A stretch of 64,000 nucleotides of DNA, taken from NCBI GenBank assembly GCA_943787175.1, contig CALSLK010000006.1, positions 248,001-312,000 of the forward strand. Direction: 5' to 3'. The notes under the pieces were generated by a model. That model did no database searches and was not told the DNA's origin. It was given only the letters and a program-made list of their open reading frames with translations. Position numbers and translations under genes: made by a program. Source of the stretch: an uncultured Alphaproteobacteria bacterium (lineage in GTDB: Bacteria > Pseudomonadota > Alphaproteobacteria > SP197). Shown one piece after another: positions 56,466 through 64,000 of this stretch. The stretch's first letter is position 1. Each line of letters begins with the position of its first letter.

Positions 56466-57173
56466 ATGATCGACTTCTATTACTGGCCGACGCCGAACGG
56501 ATGGAAGGTCGCGATCCTGCTGGAGGAACTGGGCGAGCCCTACAATCTGATCCCGGTCAACATATCGAAAGGCGATCAGTTCAAGCCGGAGTTCCTGGCG
56601 ATCAGCCCCAACCACCGCATGCCTGCCATCGTCGACCACGATGTCCCTGGCGAGCCCGTGACGGTGTTCGAGTCCGGCGCCATCATGTTTTACCTGGCAC
56701 GCAAGACCGGCCGGTTCATGGCCGATGACCCGGTGCTGGAAAAGGAAACCCTGGAATGGCTGTTCTGGCAGACCGGGAACCAGGGGCCCATGGCGGGCCA
56801 GCTCTCACATTTCGTCAACTATGCGCAGGGCGAGAATCCCTATGCGCTGGAGCGCTACCGCAACGAATACGACCGCTGCCTGGGCGTCCTGGAACGACGC
56901 CTGGAGGGCCGCGACTGGATCGTGGGATCAGATTGTTCCATCGCCGACATGATCTGCTGGCCTTGGGTCCTGATCGCCAAGCCGCTCACCGCAAGCCTGG
57001 ACGACTTCCCCAATGTCAGCCGCTGGAGAAAGGCCGTGAAGGCGCGTCCCGCCGTCCAGCGTGGCGTCGATCTGGGTAAGGAATTCCGACGCAACGCGGC
57101 GCCTGACGAGGAGGAACGCAAGATCCTCTTCCAGCAGAACGCACGCACGGCCTCTGAACAATCAGGAAACTGA
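56466..57173 (+). CDS. Glutathione S-transferase family protein (Ure2p/YfcG-like)
   Basis: A 235-aa GST. The thioredoxin-like N-terminal domain starts IDFYYWPTPNGWKVAILLEE and includes SPNHRMPAIVDHD (cis-Pro) and VFESGAIMFYLARKTG (glutathione gamma-glutamyl contact). The helical C-terminal domain has CSIADMICWPWV, the N-capping box. Residues NGW in the TPNGWK loop resemble the YfcG/Nu-class active site. It overlaps the end of the convergent sterol-desaturase gene by 12 bases. Confidence 0.9.
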   Translation: MIDFYYWPTPNGWKVAILLEELGEPYNLIPVNISKGDQFKPEFLAISPNHRMPAIVDHDVPGEPVTVFESGAIMFYLARKTGRFMADDPVLEKETLEWLFWQTGNQGPMAGQLSHFVNYAQGENPYALERYRNEYDRCLGVLERRLEGRDWIVGSDCSIADMICWPWVLIAKPLTASLDDFPNVSRWRKAVKARPAVQRGVDLGKEFRRNAAPDEEERKILFQQNARTASEQSGN

Positions 57174-58172
57174 CGGCTTCCCCGCCTTCATGCGCAGGTT
57201 CTGCTTCATGATCCGCGTCGTCGCCTCGGCCGTGCCATCATGGAAGCTTCCAAACCACTTGTCGAGCGGCACCTGCATCTGGCCGTAGTTGCAGTTGTAG
57301 TAACGGTGATGGAGTTGATGGAACAGGTTGCCCACATTCATCACATTGCGCCCCTTCACATCAACGTTCTCGTAGCCGGTGTGTCCGGTGCTGGCACCGA
57401 TTGTCAGGAAGAAGCTCTGATAGAGCATGTGGAGCGGGTGGGTCGCGATCACCAGATGCAGGATCATCGAGCTTAGATAGATGATGTGCTCGACCGGATG
57501 CATCGCAATGCCAGACCACGGACCAATGTTGACGTTGTTGTGGTGCAGGTCGTGGAAGCGATAGAGCGGCTTCCAGTGCAGCAGGCGGTGCACGAAGTAG
57601 AAATGCGCCGACTGGATGAACGTCAACACGAAGAAGAGCGCAACAAACCAGACCGGGCCGTCATCCCAGGTGAACAAGCCGACATAGCCGTTGGCCCAGG
57701 CCCACCAGATCAAGACCTCATAGGCTGTCACCACGGTGACGCCGCTGGCCAGGCACCAGAAGACATTGTCCCAGAGCTGGTTCCCAAACAGGAACTTCGG
57801 GTTGTGCGTGTCGAGCGGCTTGGGATCATATTTTCGCCTGTCGCCCTGTCCCCGGAAGGTGTGGAACCAGAGATGCAGACCGCCGGTGACCACAGTGAAG
57901 AGCACCGCGTTGCGCAGCCAGATCTCTGCAATCCAGCCGGCTTCGAAACTCGCCATACGTTCGAACGCGGGTGTGAAATACCAGGCAATCGCCGCCAGCC
58001 CGACAAACAGCATATACTGGGAGAACAGGACCCCGCGCCCGAAAAGCCAGCCAAGAAAGGCGATGGGCCGGGGCGGCCAGACCAGGACCGGTGGATACTG
58101 GATCGGCAGTTCGGGATGCCAGAGCCAGGGTTTGCGGGGGTCGCCCGGTGTGAACTCTGTGGAATCGGTCAT
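57162..58172 (-). CDS. Sterol desaturase / fatty acid hydroxylase-family protein (copy 1 of 3)
   Basis: A 336-aa inner-membrane di-iron protein with about five membrane segments. The His clusters are HFYFVHRLLHW (about 188), FHDLHHNNVNIGPWSGIAMH (about 207) and LFHQLHHRYYNCNYG (about 287). It begins TEFTPGDPRKPWLWHPELP, almost identical to copy 2. The family hydroxylates or desaturates sterols, hopanoids, lipids or carotenoids. It is the third gene of a tandem, same-strand array. The gap to copy 2 is 81 bases. Confidence 0.88.
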   Translation of the reverse strand: MTDSTEFTPGDPRKPWLWHPELPIQYPPVLVWPPRPIAFLGWLFGRGVLFSQYMLFVGLAAIAWYFTPAFERMASFEAGWIAEIWLRNAVLFTVVTGGLHLWFHTFRGQGDRRKYDPKPLDTHNPKFLFGNQLWDNVFWCLASGVTVVTAYEVLIWWAWANGYVGLFTWDDGPVWFVALFFVLTFIQSAHFYFVHRLLHWKPLYRFHDLHHNNVNIGPWSGIAMHPVEHIIYLSSMILHLVIATHPLHMLYQSFFLTIGASTGHTGYENVDVKGRNVMNVGNLFHQLHHRYYNCNYGQMQVPLDKWFGSFHDGTAEATTRIMKQNLRMKAGKPSVS

Positions 58173-58253
58173 GGGATGCCTCGCCCTGGCGCATTGCTCC
58201 CCTGGACGCTGCCGTCATGCCAGACGCAGTGCAAGAAAAAACGCGTGGCGGCT

Positions 58254-59279
58254 TCAGTCTCCCGAGGCAGGCGTGCCCTTGGGTACACCAGCCTTCATGC
58301 GCAGGTTCTGCTTCATGATGCGCGTGGTTGCTTGGGCCGTACCGTCATGGAAGCTGCCGAACCACTTGTCGAACGGAACGACCATCTGGCCGTAGTTGCA
58401 GTTGTAGTAACGATGATGGAGTTGGTGGAACAGGTTGCCCACGTCCATCGCGTTTTTCCCCTTCACATCGATATTCTGATAGCCGGTATGCCCGGTGCTG
58501 GCACCCGTGGTCAGGAAGAAGCTGTGATAGAGCATGTGAAGCGGGTGGGTAGCGATCACCAGATGCAGGATCATCGAGCTCAGGTAAATCACATGCTCAA
58601 CCGGATGCATCGATAGCCCCGACCACGGCCCGATATTGACGTTGTTGTGGTGAAGGTCATGGAACCGATAGAGCGGCTTCCAGTGCAGCAGCCGATGCAC
58701 GAAATAGAAATGCGCTGACTCGAACAGCATGATCACAAAGAACAGGGCGATGAACCAGACGGGACCATCGTCCCAGGCAAACCAGCCGACATAACCGTTG
58801 GCCCAGGCCCACCAGACCACGGCCTCATAGGCGGTCACGATGGGGATACCGCTGACCAGGCTCCAGAACACATTGTCCCCGAGCTGATGGCCGAAGAGGA
58901 ACTTCGAACTGCGCGTCTCCAACGGCTTGGGATCGAACTTGTGCTTCGTTCCCTGGGCCCGGAAGGTATGAAACCAGAGGTGCAGGGCAGCGGTGAAGAC
59001 CGTGAACAGCACAAGATTGCGAAGCAGGATTTCGAGAATCCAGCCAGCCTCGAACGTGGTCATGCGCTCAAGCGACGGCGTGAAGACCCATGCGATCGCA
59101 GCCAGCCCGATATAGACCATGTGCGAGGAACACATAATTCCGCGGCCAAGGAACCATTTCAGGAAGGCGACAGGCCGTGGTGGCCAGACAAAAACCGGTG
59201 GCGATTGCATCGGCAGTTCGGGATGCCATAGCCAGGGTTTGCGGGGGTCGCCCGGTGTAAACTCGGTGGAATCGGTCAT
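58254..59279 (-). CDS. Sterol desaturase / fatty acid hydroxylase-family protein (copy 2 of 3)
   Basis: A 341-aa paralogue of copy 1, close over nearly its whole length. The same His clusters occur: HFYFVHRLLHW, FHDLHHNNVNIGPWSGLSMH and LFHQLHHRYYNCNYG. The main differences are in the membrane segments and the last residues (AGVPKGTPASGD). High similarity to its neighbour indicates a recent tandem duplication. The gap to copy 3 is 67 bases. Confidence 0.88.
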   Translation of the reverse strand: MTDSTEFTPGDPRKPWLWHPELPMQSPPVFVWPPRPVAFLKWFLGRGIMCSSHMVYIGLAAIAWVFTPSLERMTTFEAGWILEILLRNLVLFTVFTAALHLWFHTFRAQGTKHKFDPKPLETRSSKFLFGHQLGDNVFWSLVSGIPIVTAYEAVVWWAWANGYVGWFAWDDGPVWFIALFFVIMLFESAHFYFVHRLLHWKPLYRFHDLHHNNVNIGPWSGLSMHPVEHVIYLSSMILHLVIATHPLHMLYHSFFLTTGASTGHTGYQNIDVKGKNAMDVGNLFHQLHHRYYNCNYGQMVVPFDKWFGSFHDGTAQATTRIMKQNLRMKAGVPKGTPASGD

Positions 59280-59346
59280 GGGATGCCCCGCCCAGGAAAG
59301 ATGCGTCCACGACGCTGCCGCGAAACCAATCCTGCTGCAATCAAAA

Positions 59347-60375
59347 TCACGTGACGGGCGGTCCGTTCGGGCGAGCCACCTTTGCGTTCAGATTTCGCTT
59401 CATGATCCGCGCCGTCGCCTCGGCCGTGCCGTCATGAAAGCTGCCGAACCACTTGTCGAACGGCACCATGCGTGAGCCGTAGTTGCAGTTGTAATAGCGA
59501 TGATGGAGCTGGTGGAAGAAGTCGCTCAGATCCATGGCATTGCGATCCCGCATCCGCAGATCATTGAATCCGGCGTGGCTGATCGCGGCGCCCACGGTCA
59601 CGTAGAACCCCAGCGTGATGAGATGGATCGGGTGCGTGGGAACGACGAAAGGAATGAGCAGGATGCTGAGATATAGGACATGCTCGACCGGGTGCATGGA
59701 AATGCCCGACCACGGTCCGATGTTGACGTTGTTGCGGTGCAGGCGATGAAAGCGATAGAGCGGGCGCCAGTGCAGGGGCCGGTGAATGAGATAGAAATGG
59801 GCCGCCTGGACGAAGGGCAGCAACAGGAACCACAGGACAAACCAGAGCGGGTCCCGTGATGGGCTGAGCCACAGGGCATGGCTGTTCGCCCAACCCCACC
59901 ACACCAGGACCTCGAAGGCAGTCCAGATCGTCACGCCGCTGATCAGGCTCCAGAACACATTGTCCCGGACCTGATCGCTGAACAGAAACCTGGCGTCATC
60001 GGTCACCATGGGCCGACGGTCGAACTTGTGCGTCGTGCCCTGACCGTCAAACGTGAAAAGCCAGAGGTGAAGTCCACCAACGATCAGCGTGAAGAGCACG
60101 AGGTTGCGCAGCCAGACCTCCAGAATCCAGCCAATCTGGAATGTCGCCATCGTCTCGAGCGCAGGAGTCAGGAAGTACCAGACCAGGACACCAAGAGCGA
60201 TATGGAGCGCATTCTGTGACAGCAGGTAACCGCGCCCCAGAAACCAGCCAAGTAGCGCGAGAGGCCGGGGAGGCCAGGCCATGTTGGGCGGGTCGGTCAA
60301 CGGCAGAGCAGGATGCCAGTCCCAAGGCTTTCGCGGATCGTTTGGTGTGAACGTCTGTGTCTCTGTCTGGGCCAT
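59347..60375 (-). CDS. Sterol desaturase / fatty acid hydroxylase-family protein (copy 3 of 3)
   Basis: A protein of about 342 aa and the most divergent of the array. It keeps FTPNDPRKPWDWHPALP, HFYLIHRPLHW, LHRNNVNIGPWSGISMH (one His of the HHNN box is replaced by Arg) and FFHQLHHRYYNCNYG. The ATG at 60375 is preferred to 60447 because it matches the paralogues' N-termini. As the 5'-most gene it may lead the operon. The different middle box may reflect another substrate. Confidence 0.86.
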   Translation of the reverse strand: MAQTETQTFTPNDPRKPWDWHPALPLTDPPNMAWPPRPLALLGWFLGRGYLLSQNALHIALGVLVWYFLTPALETMATFQIGWILEVWLRNLVLFTLIVGGLHLWLFTFDGQGTTHKFDRRPMVTDDARFLFSDQVRDNVFWSLISGVTIWTAFEVLVWWGWANSHALWLSPSRDPLWFVLWFLLLPFVQAAHFYLIHRPLHWRPLYRFHRLHRNNVNIGPWSGISMHPVEHVLYLSILLIPFVVPTHPIHLITLGFYVTVGAAISHAGFNDLRMRDRNAMDLSDFFHQLHHRYYNCNYGSRMVPFDKWFGSFHDGTAEATARIMKRNLNAKVARPNGPPVT

Positions 60376-60550
60376 GGCGATGCTTTGTGTTGTCGCTTCA
60401 CCACGACGCTGGAGCGAAGTGGATGGAGCAACAAGCGAAATCGACATGGATGCATGACACGACCGCTCCTGCAGACTTAAGGTTCAGGGACCGCACGTTG
60501 GAGCTCACCATGATGATTTCCCAAAGTCCGTGTTGCTGTAGCGCACGACG

Positions 60551-61642
60551 ATGACGTCAGGCTACGTCAAGGATCTCTCGGCGCTGACCATGCTGGCTTC
60601 CGGCGTGGAAATGCCGCTGGATCGCCAGGACGATCTGGTCACGCCCAACGACCGGTTCTTCCTGTGTCATGTCGAACCCACGCCCGTGGTCGACGAACAG
60701 GGATGGGAACTCGCCATTGCGGGCGATGCCGTCAGCAGACCCACCACGCTATCGCGCGCCGACCTTCAGGCCATGGAGCAGGTTGACCTGCGATGCGTCA
60801 TCGAATGTGCCGGCAATCAGCGCCAGCTGTTCGAGGATGTGCTCAACGAACCGCTCAACCGCCGCCCTGAAGAAACAGAACTGCGCTGGACCCTGGGCGG
60901 GGTCGGCATGGCCGACTGGCGCGGCGTGCGCTTGAAAGATGTCCTCGAGCTGGCCGGTGTCACGCCGGACGCCCATCACGTCACGCCCTTTGGTGTCGAT
61001 ACCAGCGACGAAGAACCAGACGGCAGCTGCATCCCTCTGCCTGCGGCCAAGGCGCTTGATCCCGATACCCTGATCGCCCTGGAGATGAACGGTGAGACGC
61101 TGCCGGTCGATCACGGGTTTCCCGCGCGCCTGATCACGCCGGGCTGGGTCGGCACCTATTCGATCAAGTGGTTGCAACGCATCGAGGTCACCCGCGAACA
61201 CCGCTGGGTCAGCCGCAACACCATCCGCTACGTCATGATGGGCGATGCCTGGGCCGATGGGGACTGGGGCCCCGCGCGCGGCCCCCAGATTACCGAACAC
61301 CCGGTGCGCAGCTCCCTGGCCCTGCCGTGGTCGGGCGCAACCCTTTCAGCAGGGCATCACCGCCTGCATGGTTTTGCCCGTAGCGGCGAAACAGCCATCG
61401 TCCATGTCGCGTGGAGTTGCGATGATGGTGTCACCTGGCACGATGCCGAACTGCTTTCGCCAAGCCAGAAATTCGCCTGGGTTCGGTTCGCCGTTGATTG
61501 GGATGCCGTGCCCGGCAAACACACGATCATGACGCGCGCGACCGATGCAGCAGGTCGCACGCAGCCCATGACCCAGCCCTTCAACGATGGCGGTTACCTC
61601 TTCCACATGGTGCACCCGCACCCGATTTTCGTGACGGACTGA
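60551..61642 (+). CDS. Sulfite oxidase-family molybdopterin enzyme
   Basis: A 363-aa oxidoreductase of the sulfite oxidase fold. The molybdenum-binding Cys is in LRCVIECAGNQRQLFEDV (about residue 84). Substrate and cofactor strands follow in GGVGMADWRGVRLKDVLELA, LPVDHGFPARLITPGWVGTY and IKWLQRIEVTREH. The C-terminal Mo-Co dimerisation domain contains VHVAWSCDDGVTWHDAELL. No Tat signal or heme domain is visible, so a cytoplasmic or SorA-like relative is possible. It is divergent from the desaturase array. Confidence 0.9.
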   Translation: MTSGYVKDLSALTMLASGVEMPLDRQDDLVTPNDRFFLCHVEPTPVVDEQGWELAIAGDAVSRPTTLSRADLQAMEQVDLRCVIECAGNQRQLFEDVLNEPLNRRPEETELRWTLGGVGMADWRGVRLKDVLELAGVTPDAHHVTPFGVDTSDEEPDGSCIPLPAAKALDPDTLIALEMNGETLPVDHGFPARLITPGWVGTYSIKWLQRIEVTREHRWVSRNTIRYVMMGDAWADGDWGPARGPQITEHPVRSSLALPWSGATLSAGHHRLHGFARSGETAIVHVAWSCDDGVTWHDAELLSPSQKFAWVRFAVDWDAVPGKHTIMTRATDAAGRTQPMTQPFNDGGYLFHMVHPHPIFVTD

Positions 61643-61649
61643 CGCCCGC

Positions 61650-61866
61650 TCAGAACAGGAAGTAACGCTGTGCCATGGGCAATTCGCTGGCGGGTTCGCA
61701 GGTCAGCAATTCGCCATCGGCGCGGACTTCATAGGTCTGGGGATTGACCTCGATGACCGGCAGCGCGTCGTTCAGGATCATGTCTGATTTGCCCAGCTTG
61801 CGTGTGCCGTATGCGTATGACTTGCCAACGCCCTGCAGTTTCGCCAGACATGATCCAACAGACATC
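61650..61866 (-). pseudogene. ureC: 3' remnant of urease alpha subunit gene
   Basis: Seventy-two codons whose end is the unmistakable urease alpha C-terminus: [20 protein letters not shown], then [20 protein letters not shown] and RYFLF. The upstream 90 percent of ureC, with its metal ligands, is missing. The next gene (SDR) begins 20 bases beyond in the opposite direction. No other urease genes are seen. It is a deletion or rearrangement scar. Confidence 0.8.
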
Positions 61867-61886
61867 CGTTTCCCCAGGAGCAGACC

Positions 61887-62660
61887 ATGCAGGCAGAACC
61901 CCGGAATCGCGTCCTCATCACCGCCGGTGGATCGGGGATCGGTCACGCCATGGCCAGCGCCTTTGAAGCCGAAGGCGCAGAGGTCTGGGTGACCGATATC
62001 GACGGTGCCGCGCTGGCGTCGTGTCCCAACACCTGGCAGCGCAGCGAGATGGACGCCGCCGACGAAGCCAGTGTGGCGGACCTGTTTGCGCGGATCGCCG
62101 AATCCTGGGGCGGCCTTGATACCCTGTGCGCCAACGCCGGGATTGCAGGTCCGACCGCCGCCGTTGAGGACATCGACATGGAGGACTGGCGCCGCTGCGT
62201 CTCCGTCAACCTGGAGGGCGCGTTCCTGGGCGCCAAATACGCCGCACCGATGATGAAACGTCAGCAATCAGGTGCCATCATCATCACCTCATCAGTCTCG
62301 GGTATCATGGCCAATCCCCATCGCGCACCCTATGTCGCGGCCAAGTGGGGTATGGTCGGCCTGATGAAGACCCTGGCGATGGAACTGGGCGGCTACAACG
62401 TCAGGGCCAATGCCATTGCTCCGGGCCCGGTCAACGGTCCGCGCATGGACCGTGTGCTTGCTGCAGAGTCCGACGCCAAGGGGATTGATGCCGAGATCCT
62501 GCGCGAGGCCTATGCGTCGGGCACGTCGATGGGGAAGTTCGTGGACGCCAGCGACATTGCCGACATGGCGGTGTTCCTTGCTTCACCCCGTGCGCGTCAT
62601 GTTTCGGGCCAGGTCATTGCGGTCGACGGCCAGACCGTCAATCCCGATCCGAAGATATGA
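61887..62660 (+). CDS. SDR-family NAD(P)-dependent oxidoreductase
   Basis: A 257-aa classical SDR. Cofactor motif [19 protein letters not shown] near residue 12, [18 protein letters not shown], the catalytic Ser in [15 protein letters not shown], Tyr-Lys in [11 protein letters not shown], and the end [23 protein letters not shown] precedes the ATG. Its substrate is unknown. It stands alone between the ureC remnant and the agmatine deiminase-type gene. Confidence 0.9.
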   Translation: MQAEPRNRVLITAGGSGIGHAMASAFEAEGAEVWVTDIDGAALASCPNTWQRSEMDAADEASVADLFARIAESWGGLDTLCANAGIAGPTAAVEDIDMEDWRRCVSVNLEGAFLGAKYAAPMMKRQQSGAIIITSSVSGIMANPHRAPYVAAKWGMVGLMKTLAMELGGYNVRANAIAPGPVNGPRMDRVLAAESDAKGIDAEILREAYASGTSMGKFVDASDIADMAVFLASPRARHVSGQVIAVDGQTVNPDPKI

Positions 62661-62670
62661 ACTGACAAAG

Positions 62671-63723
62671 TCAGCCCGCAACGGGCTGCTGCTGGCTGAC
62701 GCAATGCACGGCGCCACCTTCTTCGGTCAGCGTGACACAGGGGATGCGCGCAATCTCGCGACCGGGGAACTGTTCAGCGATGATCGCGCAGGCGCGGTCG
62801 TCATGGGCGTGGCCGAACACCGGCACCAGCACGACACCGTTGGTCACAAGGTAGTTGGCATAGGCGGCATCGGTCATGCGGGTTGATCCCGCGCCGCCGG
62901 CATAGGTTTCCGCGCTGATCTTGAAGACGTGGGGAGCGGGCAGCGGCACCAGATCGAGCGCGCGGCCATCGGGCAGACGGAAGGCTTCGAGCTGTTCCCT
63001 GTGCCGCACGAGATAGGGGTGGCGTGGGTCGCTGGTGTCATCGGTCCAGTTGTAGAGCGCCGTCGTCTCATTGGTGAACCGGGCTGCAATATCGACGTGC
63101 CAGTCGGTGTCGTCGCCCAGGCTCTCGCAGACTTCCAGCGATGCGCCGTCGAGCCAGCAGAACGAGCCCAGACCCAGATAACGCGCAAGCTCACCTTCGA
63201 TCCGCTCACCGTTCCAGTTGGGGTTGCGGTTCGTGTTGACGATTGACGAACGGGTCGCCAGCAGGGTCCCGGCGCCGTTGACCTCGATCGCGCCTCCCTC
63301 GGTCGTAATCGGCGTTTCGACAAGAGGAAGGCCGAGCAGGTCGGCAATGCGCCGCGATACCGTACGGTCACGGGTATGTTCCTGGCGTTCACCCCAACCG
63401 TTGAAGTTCCAGTCCGTGACGGCCATGCGGCCCGCCGCGTCCTTGACGAAAACAGGCCCGGAATCGCGTAGCCAGACGTCGTCGGTCGCCATGACATGCA
63501 GTTCAAAGGCGTCATCGGAAATGCCGAAGAAACGAAGGGCGCGGTCGACATGATCACGGGTTGCCTCGTCCTGCACGATAATGCGTACCAGAACACGCCC
63601 CGCCATGGCGGCCGTCATGGCGAGCCAGGTGCTTTCGAGCTTGATGGCATAAAACACACCCTGGAGGGCGCCAGAGGGCCAGCGCAGCCAGACGGCCTCG
63701 TGCGGCTCCCATTCGGCAGGCAT
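62671..63723 (-). CDS. Agmatine deiminase-family (porphyromonas-type PAD) protein
   Basis: A 350-aa pentein enzyme that hydrolyses agmatine-like guanidines to N-carbamoyl amines and ammonia. Seen: AEWEPHEAVWLRWPS, TDDVWLRDSGPVF (about 95), TTEGGAIEVNGAGTLL (about 157), the His in DTDWHVDIAARF (about 222) and the catalytic Cys in TLTEEGGAVHCVSQQQP at the end. All catalytic residues are present. It is 10 bases from the convergent SDR gene. It could act on agmatine or another guanidino compound. Confidence 0.88.
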   Translation of the reverse strand: MPAEWEPHEAVWLRWPSGALQGVFYAIKLESTWLAMTAAMAGRVLVRIIVQDEATRDHVDRALRFFGISDDAFELHVMATDDVWLRDSGPVFVKDAAGRMAVTDWNFNGWGERQEHTRDRTVSRRIADLLGLPLVETPITTEGGAIEVNGAGTLLATRSSIVNTNRNPNWNGERIEGELARYLGLGSFCWLDGASLEVCESLGDDTDWHVDIAARFTNETTALYNWTDDTSDPRHPYLVRHREQLEAFRLPDGRALDLVPLPAPHVFKISAETYAGGAGSTRMTDAAYANYLVTNGVVLVPVFGHAHDDRACAIIAEQFPGREIARIPCVTLTEEGGAVHCVSQQQPVAG

Positions 63724-63749
63724 GGTGGCGGTGCTGGCGTCGAATTGCG

Positions 63750-64000
63750 TTATGACAGGTCCTCCCCGGAACTGGTGTCGGCCTGCCCTTTTTTTAGACG
63801 CGAGCGGTACAAATCGCCAGCCTCCTCAAGAATCGGATAGGCGACACTGGTGAGATGCGCGTTGATCTGGGTGAGGTCGCGAAGAATGTCGAGATGGAGT
63901 TCAGAGGTTTCCAGACTGGCGGCAACACCCTGTTCCAGGCGCAAGTAATGGCGCTCCTGGGCGCGTCGCTCGTGATCCCTGAAGATCTCCTTATGTTGCA
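63750..64000 (-). CDS. Na/Pi cotransporter-family protein, C-terminal PhoU-like end (partial)
   Basis: The last 82 codons of a gene that enters from the right edge. The sequence KEIFRDHERRAQERHYLRLE, then ASLETSELHLDILRDLTQIN and AHLTSVAYPILEEAG, is the helical PhoU-type tail of bacterial Na/Pi cotransporters (NptA/YjbB-like). The membrane part lies beyond the window. A polar tail of about 20 residues precedes the stop. Confidence 0.75.
   Translation of the reverse strand, partial: QHKEIFRDHERRAQERHYLRLEQGVAASLETSELHLDILRDLTQINAHLTSVAYPILEEAGDLYRSRLKKGQADTSSGEDLS

Noticed and set aside
1-64000. tRNA, rRNA, CRISPR arrays, complete insertion sequences or integrases
   Set aside because: None was recognised on reading both strands; short repeats present are palindromes or low-complexity units.

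Overview
The window is high-GC DNA that reads like an alphaproteobacterium, probably a free-living marine or soil heterotroph. The grounds are the catabolic gene content, the many ATGA-coupled operons, and the GTCATCCCGG-type palindromes common in that class. No rRNA, tRNA, CRISPR array or complete insertion sequence was seen. The exact taxon cannot be set from sequence reading alone.

Layout. 0.1-8.8 kb: genes for methylated-amine or guanidino compounds (Rieske oxygenase, ureohydrolase-fold protein, amidohydrolase, two TauD-type dioxygenases, GNAT, guanidino-modifying enzyme). 8.8-25 kb: a broken amidohydrolase, a serine hydrolase, a hydantoinase operon (hyuA broken, hyuB intact, SDR, DHA2 transporter), a three-subunit molybdenum hydroxylase with a MoaD-like protein, and an oppositely oriented oxoprolinase-like hyuA-hyuB, most of them with frameshifts. 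24.9-28.5 kb: a conspicuously AT-rich island. 28.5-46.6 kb: amino-acid, betaine and sulfate-ester catabolism (DapA-like lyases, class III aminotransferase, LysR regulator, 3-hydroxyisobutyrate dehydrogenase family, sulfatase, dimethylglycine/sarcosine dehydrogenase-like protein, MttB-family methyltransferase, glutamine-synthetase-like ligase, desaturase, FAD oxidase, MFS carrier). 46.6-64 kb: amn, comM, sulfotransferase, EmrAB-like efflux pair, outer-membrane protein, CoA transferase, GST, three tandem sterol-desaturase-family genes, a sulfite-oxidase-family enzyme, a ureC remnant, SDR, agmatine deiminase family, and the end of a Na/Pi cotransporter gene.

The most interesting locus is the AT-rich island. 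It holds two adjacent reverse-transcriptase genes. After joining reading frames they look like the Drt3a/Drt3b pair of a type 3 defence-associated reverse transcriptase (DRT3) antiphage system. Directly behind the second gene is a compact GC-rich segment closed by a long-range stem (28364-28522). It carries the repeat ACACACACA beside a GAAA-capped hairpin and is a strong candidate for the system's templating noncoding RNA. The first RT gene is broken by several frameshifts. The second is one frame of about 646 codons interrupted by a single in-frame TAG. The system is therefore either recently inactivated or affected by sequence errors.

Frameshifts concentrate between about 8.9 and 26 kb and are almost absent elsewhere. 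This points to either a decaying accessory block or a poorly covered assembly segment; the read data must decide. The catabolic genes together suggest scavenging of nitrogen and methyl groups from betaines, guanidino compounds, hydantoin-like rings and N-heterocycles.
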